64,000 bases of DNA, taken from the NCBI GenBank assembly GCA_024699855.1, contig JAMPIQ010000002.1, forward strand, positions 9,176,001-9,240,000. The letters are read 5' to 3'. Shown one piece after another: positions 12,383-25,143 of this stretch; the stretch's first letter is position 1; each line of letters opens with the position of its first letter. Source of the stretch: Aphelenchoides besseyi. Taxonomy: Eukaryota > Nematoda > Chromadorea > Rhabditida > Aphelenchoididae. The position numbers and the translations under genes are program-made. The notes beneath the pieces were generated by a model. That model did not search any database. It was given only the letters and a program-made list of their open reading frames with translations, and had not been told where the DNA came from.

Positions 12383-13661
12383 ATGCAATTAAACAATCTT
12401 CAAACTTTTTGGCATTTAATATCGTCAGAGAACGTGAACAGCAGTAAAAACGGTTCTTTGTGCAACTTGTCGACATTCAGACGTGTTTTGGGAAGCCGAT
12501 TTGACGGCATTTTGTCCACCCAACTGATCGTTCATTTTCGGTGTTTTCATGAAAACCGATGCGATAAGAAGCTCCCGAGAGTACTAGAACAAAACATGGA
12601 CGAGCTTGAACGATTGGTCAGAGATTTCGTCTCCAACGTACAAAAAGAAGAACGGAAATTGGCTCTTGTCACGGTATTTTCTATCACCGACGTTTAACAA
12701 AATCGTTGTCATTGTAGAGCGGCGGAACACGAGTTGATTTGGAAAAGAATGCGGTTCGTTACATCGAAAACTTTTCTATGGGTAACAGAGGAGCTGCAAG
12801 CACAGAGTGAGCTGACAAGTAAAAGATCTTGCTAATAATGGGTTTTTAGGTATTTTCTGGAACAAGGTTACGCCGTGATATTTTTTCATCGAGAAGGTAG
12901 TTTAAGACCGTTCAGTCGACGTGTACCGAATCTTTTCGATCGTCTCAAATTGGATGCAAACAACAAAGCTTACAGTAAAGATTCGTGAGTGTGAACAATC
13001 AGAGTGTTTGATTGCAGTTGATTCCAACCTGGAACTTGATCGAGCTGTTGCCGACAATTTGAAATACAAAAATCAGATTTTGTTTACGACATTTGTTAGT
13101 GTCAATGAGTACCTTCACGGCTTGGAATTGATTTGCAAAGAATTACATCAACTGGGTTCCCGAGCGTTGATCTATTTGGCGGCTGCAGTCTCCGATTTCT
13201 ACATACGCGAAGAGCAACTAGTAAGTTGAACGTTAGACTTTAGATTTTTTGCGTTTTAGCCGACGCACAAAATCCAATCTCAAACCGGCGATGTTCAATT
13301 GAGTTTGAGTGTTGTGACTAAGATTTTGGATCGTTTGGTAGAAGCAGTGGTCCCGAATTCATTTGTAGTGTCATTTAAAGTACGTCAATAACATGCTACT
13401 AATACAAAGGCTTGAATCTAGTTGGAGACCGACCCGGAGATTCTCGTCTCCAAAGCTCAACGTGCACTGCAGAAATACAAACACAGTCTGGTCATTGGTA
13501 ACATTCTGAAAACTCGAAAAACTTCGGTTGTCTTCGTGCAAGACAACCACATTGACGAACTAAATCTCTCGACTGAGCAAAAACAAGCCGGGATCGAGAT
13601 TGAGAGTTTGATTGTGGAACGACTGTACAGGAAACACAACGAATTCATAAACTCCAAATAA
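12383..13661 (+). CDS. Phosphopantothenate--cysteine ligase (coenzyme A synthesis)
   Basis: PPCS joins cysteine to 4'-phosphopantothenate, the second step from pantothenate to coenzyme A, in the cytosol. The first recognisable block is the nucleotide-binding loop [20 protein letters not shown], split by an intron at 12676. It is followed by the core [11 protein letters not shown] and, after two more introns, [13 protein letters not shown] and [12 protein letters not shown]. These match animal PPCS from end to end. The intron before VDSNLEL uses the donor GTAAAG near 12981; the alternative donor at GTGAGT would create a stop. The N-terminus is uncertain: ATG 12383 adds about 70 residues, while ATG 12597 ([11 protein letters not shown]) gives the usual family length. 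The gene lies 125 bp after the GPCR stop and is convergent with UBA1, with 153 bp between their stops. An AATAAA follows at about 13723. Confidence 0.9.
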
Positions 13662-13814
13662 TTGTTCTTCCAGTGTCACTTAACCAGTACATTTTATTTT
13701 ACGGGGACTTCTTTTTTGGTTCAATAAAAACGATAAAATACGATCAATTCATGTTTATTTCATTTCTTTTAATTACTGATCACAGCTTGAAACAAGTTAT
13801 AACCCTTATATAAT

Positions 13815-16800
13815 TTAGACGTAATACTTAATGAACGGGATTTCCACATCGTCGTCATTGTCGCCAGTTGCCATCACATCGAGAACCAGAGTTTTACGAT
13901 AATCGGGAATCGGTTTACGCGAAACGTCGGCAATCACATCGGCAATACTAAATCGAAACAAGTGAATGATTAGCTCAGCAAACAAACTTTTTATCCATTC
14001 GTTCTTTGAGTTTTGATTGCGCCGTAAAGAACGCGTAGATCAACGAAACACCCGAAGACAACATCGAAACTTCGAATCCAGTGGTTTCCTGGAAGAAAAG
14101 TTAGAAGGTAGAGTGCTTTCTATAAACTAACTCTGATCCAATTCAAAATCTCTTGCAACGTTTTTGGACCATGAATTTCAAGCCGATCCCACAAAGTGAA
14201 CTCGTGATTCCCGTATTGGCGTTTCGGTGCCTTTCCGGGCTCACTGAACGTGTAGAACGGTCCGGCCAAATTGAGAAAACCGTTCTTGAAACGTTCCAAC
14301 GGTGTGCGTGCAGTCTTGCCGTTTGCCTCAATCGTTTTGTACAACTCCAACGAAACCAAACCACCAACGACCGCCGTTGTGGTCGCCAAAGCGGCGATGA
14401 TACGTCCGGAGATTTGTTTCGTTTTCATCGCATCCGCTTGTTCAATCGAATAGTTTGCGGCACGTAAGTTTGATGCCGCCGTAACAAACTCGACGTGATG
14501 ATTCGTGTCATCGTCCTTCTCGAAATCGATCACTTCCAATCGATCGGTTTCGGTCAATTGCAAACGTGCCAAACTTAACTTTAATTGCTCATCTTGAGAA
14601 TCCTCGTTGTTTTCTGAAATTGTTTTTGTCATATCTCAGTTGAAATACATTCAACGAAACCCTTAACGTGGTTTCTTCGAACTGAATCCAAAGACTTTTA
14701 CTCGACTTACCATCTTCAACTCCGGCCTGAACTTCCGCATCCGTCACTGCAATTCGAACATTGGATTTGGGAGTGAACGGTGTTGGTTGATGAGCGCTGG
14801 CCAGGCGAGAAAATTCGTTACGATCGGTGATGGGTTTAAATTTGTATTGTTGAGCACGAAGAATTGATGCTGCGTAGACGAAATCGAAATGAAATTTGTC
14901 GTTCAAATCGAAGCTCAAAGTTTTTGGACAACGTTTGGTTCCCGACCAGAACTTCGAACCAGTGGATGTGATTTGATCGGCCGGAAAGTTGTGAAGCAGT
15001 TGAGCAATTTCGTTGTGATAATGATGTTCGAAGAGATCACGTGCCCATTTGATACAGTCTTCCGCTGATTTGGGTCGTTCATCGTTGAGAAATTGTTTCA
15101 AGATTTGCAAGTCCTAGAAACGATTATCTTAAAGAGAATTCAAAGGATCACTTACACTGATACGTTGTCCTTCGTTCATGTGCTCCAAACGTTCCAAGAA
15201 ACCGCGTTGATCCGACAAAAACTGATTTACTTTCTCTGCCGGATTCGTAAACAAATCCTCGAATAAACCACGTCCCCATTGAATCGTATGTTGAATTTCG
15301 TAGGGAAAATGTTTGAGCGTACAGATGGGAATGTCCTTCTCTGGTGGATCGTTCGTTGATGAGTAGGATTCAGTGAGGTGCGGATAGACAACTTGAGTGT
15401 TCGCTTTCGTACCCATGGTTCCCGACTCCAAAAGCGGCAATTCGTAGTAGACGCAACGACGATCCATGTATCGACGAGCATCCACGTTGTCCAGGGCATT
15501 GGCAACACCGGAAAGCGAAGAAAAGAATTCGTCGGTGAAAACGTGTTCCGTGTCGTCGGCCACTCGTTCGGTTAATGCGCGGATTTGAAGTTTGGGATTA
15601 AAGTGTTTTACGGCAGCAGCAGCAACTTGCGATTTCTTTGCGCCAATATCTTTGCGACGAAACAAAAACTGACGATTCAAATTGGACAGTTCGATTTGAT
15701 CCATATCCGTGATTCGCACCTCTCCTTTCTCACCACAACCCAATCCGATCATCGCGAAGTTCTTCAGCAGTTCGCAGCCAATAGCGCCCGCTCCGACGAT
15801 GAACCAACGTTGTTGAGCCAACGCCTCTTGAAACTTCCACCCGAAAACGGCGGCTTGACCGTCGTATCGGTTGTTGCGCTGAAACTCCGCATTGAATTGT
15901 CATCCAAATTCAAAACCTACGGGTTTGCAATCTTCAGCCGTAAGCTTCTGATTGTCCAAAGACGAATAGTCGCCGGGCAACGCTTCCAAATGATGAGTGT
16001 AGAGGAACTGGTGTTGTGGCATCGTGTGATGAGTGATTGCTTTCATTGCTTCTTGTGCGCTTATTCCACCAATCAATGAAGTCACTGGTTGCAAATTGCC
16101 GGTTGCCTGAAATACGCAGAGGGTCAAAAGCGAAAAATTAAAACACAAACTTGGAAAGCAAAATTCTTCGACCACTCCTCGGGTATGTCTTTCGATTTCA
16201 ATTCGTTACGCAGCAACTCAACGTCTTCCATCGATCGAACCGACGGTTTTCGTTTGTGTTTCTCTTGGAACGAGTAGAGTGCTTGCCAAAGTTCGTGCAG
16301 ATGCTGCGGAGCTTCAAAATGAGCAAAATCCCACATGACAAACTCGGGACTTTCAATTGCATCTGAAAACAGTAAAAACAAAAACAAAAATACCATCTTA
16401 CCTTTAAGTGACTTGAAATCAACGAAAACCGGTCGTTTGATTTGTTTCGCTCGTCCACCTTCTTCGTAGTTTCCAAATGATTCGGGAATGGGGCCAATGT
16501 TAAAAACGTTAGGCTCTAAAATCTTCGTGTATTTGTTCTTCCCAGTATCTACTTACTAACAACGCGAATTTCAAATGACTCTTGAGTGTTCAATTCGTTC
16601 ATTCCGCGAACTTCTTCAAAACGCACGTGGTCTCCATCTTCCAAACCGTGTAAGGTGCCGTCAAGTGTGTGAATGTTGCCAGTGGCGCGATCGACGAACT
16701 CGATCAGAACTTCACGATTTTGTTCGCCCGTTGGATCGTCCACTTGGAAACGAGGACCCAAATCGACGAACGAATACGAAAACAAACCACACGCATCGGC

Positions 16801-17435
16801 CGATATGAACTTCTTTCGATGCTTTCGAGCCCATTCGTTGACTTCGATTTGTTTTCGAAACGTTTGTTCGGTTAAGATCGTCAACTAAAATCGCATGCAA
16901 GAAGTTGAAGGATTGAACTTACATCGAACTGAGAAACCAGCTCCTCCGTCAACTCGTCGGTAAATAGTGAGCACTGGACGCTGTCGTTCAGTTCTTCCAA
17001 ACGTTGAAACGACGCTTCAGCACGATTCTCACCCAATTGATTCTCGCGCAAATAAAATTGAGCGGAAAGATCGTGCCATTCGACGCGTCGAGTATCCTGA
17101 AGTCCAACACGCCGAATTCCACCCAAAATCAAATTCTTCGCAATTTCAACTCCCACACCGCCAAGTCCACAGATGAGAACCGAGGATTTGCGCAGCTTCA
17201 ACATCGCGCTTTCGCCAATTGCGTAGATCTGTCGACTGTACGCATTTGAGTCCAATTTGTCGGGAGCATCGACTTCCATCTTCGATTCCTTCGATTCGGT
17301 CGAACGACCGTTTTGGTTGGCGTGCGATTGACCGTTCGATTTCATCATTTCGACTGACTGATGATTTTGGCCGCTGGCTTCAACGAGTTTTGCGCGCTTC
17401 AACGGTGGCCGTTGTTCGTCGAACGTGGGTACCAT
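13815..17435 (-). CDS. uba-1: Ubiquitin-activating enzyme E1
   Basis: E1 adenylates the ubiquitin C-terminus and passes it to its own cysteine, then to E2 enzymes, in nucleus and cytosol. The start at 17435 gives a Ser/Lys-rich leader, then the inactive adenylation half ([19 protein letters not shown]). The active adenylation half contains [14 protein letters not shown], the Arg finger region [19 protein letters not shown] and [14 protein letters not shown]. The catalytic cysteine sits in [11 protein letters not shown] (about 15325). The C-terminal ubiquitin-fold domain ends [13 protein letters not shown], with the stop at 13815. About ten exons with short introns would give roughly 1050 residues, the normal size for UBA1. 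All key residues I could check are present. The gene is divergent from the acyl carrier protein gene. Confidence 0.95.
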
Positions 17436-18090
17436 AAAATTGAAATGCAGTTCCTAAAAACAATGTCAAATCAACAAAGAAATAAAATCGCAAAAAGTCC
17501 ACGAACAAACGAGTTCCGATTAAAAACCGTTCGGATAGGATGGTTGAGAAAAGAACAGTGGATTTCGTCATCAACTGTTTTTGTCCAGAAACGTTTGGTC
17601 TTTTAGGGAAAACAACATCACGACGTTTGATGTTACTGTCCAGGAAGATTGGCAACCTATGGCTCCGTCAAACTCGAAATGTTTCGACCGACAAAACATC
17701 CGATAGGCCATCTGCTCGAATTGTCATCACTCGGAAATCTGTTTTTCTCAGCTAAACCTGAGGGTAAAATGAATTCAACGCAAAGACGATGGTAAGAGCT
17801 CGGAGTCGCTTGAAGGTCTGTTGAATTTCACACAAAACCGACAAACCAAAACGATGATATAGAGCAAGAGAGAAGAAGAACATTGCAGACGGTCTGCGAA
17901 CTTTCTGGTTGTCCGCACCTTTTGGGCGTCAGGGGCTGATTGACGAAGTTCGTCGAATCGATTTGCTTCGACAACGCGAATTTCAACGCAAATTGTTAGT
18001 GACATCTCGGGAAATCGCTGATTGCTCGGATTATACGTACAATCAGAAGGCTTGTGGCTCTCGAGTGGTTCTCAAATTGTCAGTTCGATT
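17436..18090. other. Divergent promoter region between E1 and acyl carrier protein
   Basis: About 650 bp between two oppositely oriented start codons. I see no coding exon here. It presumably holds both promoters. Confidence 0.4.
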
Positions 18091-18738
18091 ATGCGTTTCT
18101 TCTACGCTCGCAGTTTGGGACGACAGATTTTACCACTTGTGAACGGAAAAACGTTCAAAATCCGAAAGGTTAGTTGAAATGTTGTTTCCTGTAGTCGATT
18201 TAAACCGAAAGTGTTGTGTGAATTATTCACATTCTCGTCAAACACAAATTCACGCTGATGTCCTCTCAGTTTGAATGTGTTCGAACAATCGAGTTCAGTT
18301 GCAATTTTTGGGTGTTTTAGATTGCTTTCGTGAACTCGTCCATCTCATCGCAAAACCACTATCTATCGTCCGGTTCTGCGAATTACAATGCAACTCGTCA
18401 AGTTCACACTTCAAGTTCAGTTCAAGCTGCCCACGTACGTTCATACTTCCAATTTCTCTTATCGATATTTCTTTCTTTAGCAACCTTTCACCTTGAAAAC
18501 CGTACAAGATCGAATTATCCTCGTGTTGTCGTTGTACGATAAAATCAATCCGGAAAAGCTGACACTGGACTCCAACTTCTTCACGGATCTTGGCCTGGAC
18601 AGTTTGGATTTTGTTGAAGTGATCATGATGCTCGAGGACGAGTTCCAATTCGAGATTCCCGACGGTGACTCGGATCGCATGAAAACACCACGTGATGTCT
18701 TCCAATACATTTGTGATAAAGAAGATGTCTACGAATAG
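18091..18738 (+). CDS. Mitochondrial acyl carrier protein (NDUFAB1)
   Basis: Three exons, 18091-18168, 18321-18434 and 18481-18738, give 149 residues. The first exon is a basic, hydroxylated leader (MRFFYARSLGRQILPLVNGK) typical of mitochondrial import. The last exon is a complete ACP fold. It includes the phosphopantetheine attachment serine in LGLDSLDFVEVIM and the acidic helix MLEDEFQFEIPD, and it ends DKEDVYE. Mitochondrial ACP carries the growing acyl chain for lipoate synthesis, is a subunit of respiratory complex I, and supports Fe-S cluster assembly with LYR proteins. The first intron, about 152 nt, is long for this locus. The middle exon is Ser/Asn-rich linker, probably removed with or near the targeting peptide. 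Confidence 0.93.
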
Positions 18739-19547
18739 ACGAATTGATTGTTTGATAAGTTAGGTAAATGGGTTTTGTTTTCTGGATGAAATAAAATTCT
18801 TTAACATTTGCCTTGTGGTCAATTTAAAGGACGTGGAATCGTAGGGCAGAAATATTTCAACGGTATTATGTTTCGGTAATTGGAAACTTTTTGCTTCGAA
18901 AACAATTCGTTCTGTTGGGACAATGCTGAAGAACGATGTTGTCATGAGCTCGAAGCTTTTTGAAAGCAAACGACGAATCTTAATAAGATATTATGCACTC
19001 TGAAATTTTATTCTGATTTTCGGACGAGTTCTGGGTTTTTTGCGAGAGCTGTAATTTCAATCTTGCATTCGAAGATGCAGGTAATCCAAACTCTTGAAAC
19101 GGTGCTAGAAATGCCGACAAGATATCGGATGTGCCAGCGAAGCGAGCGGTTAGGTATCGACTTACTTACGCGATCGAAATTCTGTGCACACGTAAACCGA
19201 CCTTCCCATTGTCCTTTTCGACTTAGCAGCAACGATAGAAAGAGAATATGTTCGTACTTATTGTTCCGATTTAAATTTTATTCACAACTTTGGCTGTTAT
19301 TTCGCACCCAAAACCTTTTTATGAAGTTCAATTGTTGACAACACGTGTACAATAACATCAGCGTTTTCTAGGCGTTCGGCGAACATAAGCTCTTGCCAAT
19401 AATGTTCATTTAGATCATAAAAGACGATTGATTTGTCGTTCCGTGCAATTCAATGGTCCACAGACCAACAACCAAGTCGAATGCAGTGAAACCCGAAGAC
19501 CTGAAAGTATTCAGTTTACTGAAATTGAAGTGATTTTAGTTGTCTAG
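18739..19547. other. Intergenic region, 0.8 kb, nothing recognised
   Basis: I found only short ORFs on both strands without splice support. A TCTAG immediately precedes the next start codon. Confidence 0.4.
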
Positions 19548-20156
19548 ATGAACAATTCGTCTCGTCGTAAGCGTCCAGCCGAAGTCCGACCTCATCCATC
19601 CCATTGCCTAAACAAGAAGTTTTGGGATGATGTGAGAGCAGGTCGCATTTCGAATCCGAACTCCGATGAGAAACCAACTACATCGAAAACATCATCAAGC
19701 AGCCAGAATCATACACCGTCTGGTCAGAATCACATTCGACCAAATGCCACAAACATAAGCACACAACCAACTGCCGTTGTGGAAACAACAAATCAGTTGC
19801 ACGACGTTGTTTCGCGTATTCCGCTTATGACGCCAATTCCACTGATGCCACCACATCCTTTTTGGTGGTCCTTCACACCGAATCCGTGGTTCCAATTCAA
19901 CGATTGGAATCGTAATGGTCCACAGAAAATACCGTAATAAAATAATCACGATTTAATTTTTGGTTTCTGTTCTAGTTCCCGAATGACTCAGAATCGTCAT
20001 CCGCTCTCGTTTTCTACGCCCACAAGCTCCGATCTAGCAGTTGATGAAGTAGCGAATTCAATGGTTAGTAGGAATCGTAGCAACCGGGCAGTTCAGTTTG
20101 TGCCGATTTTTATTCCGTTGACTACCGACTTTGTACAAAAACACTTTGGTCGTTAA
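19548..20156 (+). CDS. Proline/serine-rich protein of unknown function
   Basis: Two exons, 19548-19933 and 19976-20156, are joined by a 42-nt GT-AG intron and encode 188 residues. The N-terminus is basic (MNNSSRRKRPAEVRPHPSH). The middle is low-complexity Ser/Thr/Asn, followed by a Pro/Trp-rich block (PLMPPHPFWWSF ... NPWFQFNDW). The second exon reads RHPLSFSTPTSS and ends FVQKHFGR. There is no signal peptide, membrane span or domain I recognise. The case for a real gene rests on the long open first exon, clean splice borders that extend the frame past the unspliced stop, and the acceptor-like TCTAG directly before the ATG. It could be a nuclear or RNA-associated protein, but that is only a guess. 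Confidence 0.6.
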
Positions 20157-20279
20157 CGTTCTTCTCATTGTTCTTATTCGTTGGCTAAACTGACGTTACA
20201 GTTAAATAAACCCGAATTTAATAGGCCAAACAATTGCAGCTAAACGTAGAAAAATCTGTTTCGAAGTTCACTGTTACAA

Positions 20280-21772
20280 TCAAGTCAATAGCGCCGTTTG
20301 GAGAGCATCCTTTTCGTGCAGCTCTATGAGCACTTCGGTCCCGTGATTGAATGGAATTGATGTTGAGCCGTCCAGAGTCAAATGAGCGTGACTGCACTTC
20401 GATTTGATTCGAATTCGACTCGCAGTTCCGCGCGGTGGAATTTTTGGATAAGTGTAATTGAAGACCGGATCACGAAGACTGTACATAATCTCTAAATAAG
20501 AAACGATCTAACGTCACGTTCAAACAGCTTACTTTTGTCATCTGGTGCAAAGATCAAACGTTCATTGTACTGCTGACACAGTTTCGCAATTCCCTCATTG
20601 TCGATTGGAGGTTCAACGGTGTAGCCGAGTTCGCGCATCTTTGAAATGATGTCCGTAAAATTTTGTTCAGTAAGACGATTAACGTTGTAGTGCCACGATG
20701 TGGATCCCGTTCCCGTACAAACAATCACTCCACTGTTCTTTTGTTTATATACCGGTCCATCGTCAAATTGAATTTCCAAGTAACTCACTCGTGCTGCATG
20801 ACTTTCACCCACAAACACCTCGTTGAGTGCTAGAAGTGGCAGAACGATCTCGTGTTTGTATATCGTTTCCTCTTCTTCGGATCTAAAAAGCTAACAGTCA
20901 ACGGAAATTCTTTATTCGATTACCGAAATTTCGCGTCAAACTTTCCTTCTCGTAGTGCGTCGTCTTGAGTTGTTGATATGCCGTCCGAGCTCTTCGACAG
21001 AATCGTAACGCGAATTCGTTGTCGAGGGAAAAAGCGAAAGTTACCGTCGAGAAAGCGGTCGATCACTTCACGAACATTACGATCTTCTTTTCCGGTCAAA
21101 CACAAATGTCCTTCCGAACCAACGGGATCGGTGTTGATTCCAATAACCGGCGTTTGATCGCGTATCAAACTCGCTGCAGTCAGAAATGTGCCATCACCAC
21201 CGGCCGAAATAATCAACTCGGCGTTTTTGATAGCATCAAGACTGTACGAGTAGGCCTTCACGACCTTAACTTCGATCTCGTGTTTTCTGAAAGAAAGCAT
21301 AGATTTTTAACAGAAAATAAGTCACCTACTTTAATTGATCACAAATGTCGTCTACGTACGCATTTTGTTGATCGTGTTTTTGGCGGAGAACATCGTCTGC
21401 AATAGCCACTCGTCGGTTGGCCATAATCTCCCATCGAGTCATCTTCGAAAGCACGACCACACGTTTCGGTTTGAATTTCGAGCTCTAGAAGAAGATGAGC
21501 AAAGAGGTGTCATAAACATACCATCGTGTAGTTTTTCAGCAGAGTGTCATACGGATTCTGTATGTACGCATGCTCTCGATCTTCAACGTTCAAACCCATC
21601 GGCCAATTGTACGGCGCTGATTTCTCGTCGACTCGATTGGGAGCAAAAAGATGAAATTGAACAGAAGCAACAGACTGACGGGTCGCGGGAAGAAGTTTTC
21701 GCTAAAATCCAATCATATAACAATAAAAACATCTTTTTTCACGGTTTTTTTGTACAAATTCATCAGAAACAT
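20280..21772 (-). CDS. Mitochondrial NAD kinase 2
   Basis: NADK2 phosphorylates NAD to NADP in mitochondria, feeding proline synthesis and mitochondrial fatty acid synthesis. The catalytic loop ISAGGDGTFLTAA (about 21190) and the substrate segment GINTDPVGSEGHLCL are present. They are followed by VCTGTGSTSWHYNVNRL and the C-terminal RIKSKCSHAHLTLDG, all matching the NADK2 branch rather than the cytosolic enzyme. An upstream exon reads KPKRVVVLSKMTRWEIM, the first beta strand. The start at 21772 is tentative: it needs a 29-nt intron (about 21706-21734) and gives an Arg/Lys/Ser-rich leader that would suit mitochondrial import. If that intron is wrong, the first exon lies elsewhere upstream. Confidence 0.88.
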
Positions 21773-22952
21773 ATGAATTCTTTTTGTGCAAATAACAAAG
21801 AAAGTACGCAAGACGTCGATCGCCAATCAATCAGATCACGGAAATCACGTGCTAAACCTTCTTAATGCGAAGTCTACGGCTACCATCAAAAATACTCGGT
21901 AGTTTTGGTTTCGTCAGAATCGACGGCTGTTCGAAAATTTTCGAACTCATGATACCACCTAATAAGCGCAGTCAAAAACATGTGAATTGGACGTTTTTAT
22001 CATTTCGATCGCACCACCGATCGGTTGGGGAAAGCCGATCGACTGAACGAACTTCAAGAAAACAAATTCTCTTTCGAAACGATGACAAACACACGATCCA
22101 GACTCTAAGAGTCACAAACTACAAATTACGACATGTACTAATTACTGATTACATCTGCTTATTATACAGCCTACTTCATTGAGAACGTGAACTTACAACT
22201 TTTTGCATGAATTTGGCCCGAAAAGGGCAAACTCAGAGGACCGTCGATTGCAGAGCTCGTGATCGAATCTGAAATTTTCTCGTTGTTGCGGTGGTTCGAA
22301 GATTAAGACAGCAATAGAGATATGATACAATGATCGGGGTCAAGTTTTTTTTATCAAATCGCGAAAAGAAGATCAACTTTCGCGAGCTGGAAATGAAACT
22401 CAAATGACAACAAACGACTTCTTTTCTGCACATTCGATGCAAAATTACCGCGACTTGTGCCAAAATCGGTCGAAGGGACAGGTCTTTCATGCACTTGTGG
22501 GTCGACAGTTCACAACAAAAAGAAGTCAGTGGAATAGTTTCCATTCTAACAACCACTTGCAAACACACTCGTTGACTTTATCAACACAAATTACTAAATC
22601 GTATTGAATCGAACGGATTCGTGCTTTTCATCAACACTCCACGGTGAAAGCCGTTGTTTTTATTGTTCAGTCGAAGAAATGAATTCAATCAGAAAGTGAA
22701 TGAGCAAATCGAATCCGGTGAACTTGTCAATTGAGGAAGTGAAATTGGGCAAACTTGAATGTTTATGTGCGGAATTAATTAGACTTTTAAACATGTATCA
22801 ATAGAATTCACTAATTAACTAGTCTGATAAAAATTTGTCCATTAAGAGCCGTTACGGATAAGTGAAATAAGCAAGCCTACGGAGAATAATTACCACTAAG
22901 AATAACTTTATAGAACAATCGATTCAAAGGCTAAGTAGCGGCTAATTGAAAT
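21773..22952. other. Intergenic region, 1.2 kb, no supported gene
   Basis: An open stretch of about 100 codons on the plus strand (21865-22182) is basic and has no recognisable motif or flanking splice sites. I treat it as chance. Confidence 0.4.
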
Positions 22953-24413
22953 TTATCGGCGATCAAGGAATTCAATGGTCATTTTGAAGAAGACGTACGG
23001 ATAATAGTCGTGTACACCCAATGAAACCAAAGTTGGAGCATCGTCGAATGTCTGAAACGAAAAATTCTCATGACGTTAATTTCATGTTGTTCTTACGTCG
23101 ATCGGTCCCGCTGCTGAACCGTCCAAATGACCGTATAGTTTGTTCAACTCGGATCGCAGTTTCTTTTGATTTCCTTTGTGTGGTTCCATAACAGCTGCTT
23201 GGAAGTTTACAGGCAAACCGAAACGCAACACCGATTCAACGAACACTCTCAACGCTTTCACGTGAATGTATGCCGAAAAGATTTCGCCAAAATTGATCTT
23301 CAACCAACGTACTAACGGTGCATATTGCCGTTGTTTCTCTTGAACCAATTTGTCTCGATCATTTTTGCTCGCTTTCAAGGTTTGTTCGTCGTAAACAAAA
23401 TCACGAACAATGTATCTGAAAACACACTGAACCTTTCGTTAAAGACATTAACTTACTTTCTTTCTCGGCAGTTTGCTTTGTACTCATCGATGACTTTCTT
23501 GAACAAAGTGACCGTGTACAACGCATGTTCCTGATCTTCGGTTATTCGCTTTGCTGATTGAGGAACAACCATATCCGCAAACGTCGAGTACGAGCTTTCC
23601 CATTCTTTGGTTTGCGTTCTAAGATTAAAAAACGATAGAATCAAGACAAAACAGACGACTTACTTCGGAACAACAACTACAATCGTTTGTAGATACTCTG
23701 AATTCTGAACGAAATCATCGGCTTTAACCAAATCGCTCAAGTCCTTGGTTATCAATGATCCCCTGTAAAATCATATTGAACAAGAAAAAGTGAGTAAAGA
23801 AAACATACGTTGCTTTACGATCAATGGATGCCAACGTGTTTTTCAAGTTGTTGTACGTTAACGCTTTTGCTTTCAAGTCATTATCGATTTGAGTAATTTG
23901 CTGAAAACAATCAAATTGAAAGCAAACTTAAAAGAGCCACCACCTTTCCAATAATTTCACTCAACATTTTCAACGACTGCTTCAACGGATATTTTGCACC
24001 TTCCCATTGGAAACGAGTAACATATGTGTGCATATCCTCTAAACAATTACAACGAAATAACAGTTTAAAAGGAAGAAATGAACTTACTGTTACCCACAAC
24101 CAAATTGTCCATCAACTTCTCGCGCTCTTCTTCCAACACCTCGGCAAAATATTGAACCAGTTTACGAGTGGTCCTGAAGTTTTGATACAAATAGAGAGCG
24201 AAAATGAACTAACTGTTCGGCAGCAGAGTCGAGTTTGGCCAAATCATCGGACAATCCAACCAATTGATCCAAAGTGCCGACCTTCAAATCCGGTACATTG
24301 AACTTGTAGTTGGTAGATAAACTGCTTGTAGACGTTTGCAAACGATCCCACGTCTCTTGTGGAGTCTTTTCGCCTGGTGCGGACACAAGCCAAATTTCCT
24401 GGCTTTGCGACAT
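22953..24413 (-). CDS. V-type proton ATPase subunit C
   Basis: Subunit C is the removable stalk clamp that links the V1 and Vo sectors of the vacuolar proton pump and is released when the pump disassembles. The start at 24413 gives [20 protein letters not shown], the near-invariant N-terminus of this family, then [20 protein letters not shown]. Later exons read [37 protein letters not shown] and YGLPVNFQ-like text. The C-terminus is [16 protein letters not shown] plus a short tail, with the stop at 22953. About eight short exons are needed. The coverage is continuous and I see no break in frame. It is expected to be expressed ubiquitously, with high levels in excretory and gut cells in nematodes. 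Confidence 0.93.
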
Positions 24414-25143
24414 TGATCTGACTCGTTGATACCAAGAAACAAAACCGATCGAAATACAATCAACAGCAACTCAACGCGCAAAACGATGTAAAATCGAAAA
24501 ACTCAACGGTTTTTGGTCGACCAAGACCGAAAAACTTTCTGTTCGAGAGCTTCACGGCTTTTTGACTGGCAATTTTCCTGTTGCTCGTCGACTTGAACTT
24601 TTGGTTTTTTGATTTCTATTAACCAACGATTATCGTTTGTTGCGTTGAACAACTGAGCTTATAAATTTAAGTGCTTGGTTGAACTACATTGCGAATTAAT
24701 TGGAACCATGTGTACATTCAGTAGTTATGCTTAACAGGTTTCTATTTACTCAGCAGAAAGCTACTAGCTGAAGATGTGTTTATCGATTCTCTAGGAAACA
24801 TACGTTAAATGTCTTTGTGCAACTTCACTTCAGATCATTATTGCAATTAAGAGAATAGATTCTAGCAATTGAGTTTATCAGAACTAACATCCATTTGTCA
24901 TGTGTAGAACAAAAAAGCTCCAAACAACTCTCTTCTTCAAATCAATGGATTATGGTTAATGGTTTTATGAACGTATATTTGTATGTTATTTCTCATGAGA
25001 ACGATTTTTGGTTATCGGAAAAATCAATTGTTCAACTTTTATTTACTTATTCACAAGAATAAAAGTGTGCAATTCACTTAGCGCCCATTCATCCTCAAAT
25101 CACATCCATTGCATCGATGTTTAAGTTAACAAGCGTGAAGACG
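24414..25143. other. Intergenic region, 0.7 kb, nothing recognised
   Basis: AT-rich sequence between the V-ATPase start and the 3' end of the nuclear receptor gene. No ORF of note. Confidence 0.4.

Noticed and set aside
14153..14467. Plus-strand ORFs opposite the E1 gene (also at 15585-16079 and 16575-16888)
   Set aside because: They are antisense shadows of the well-conserved E1 coding exons.
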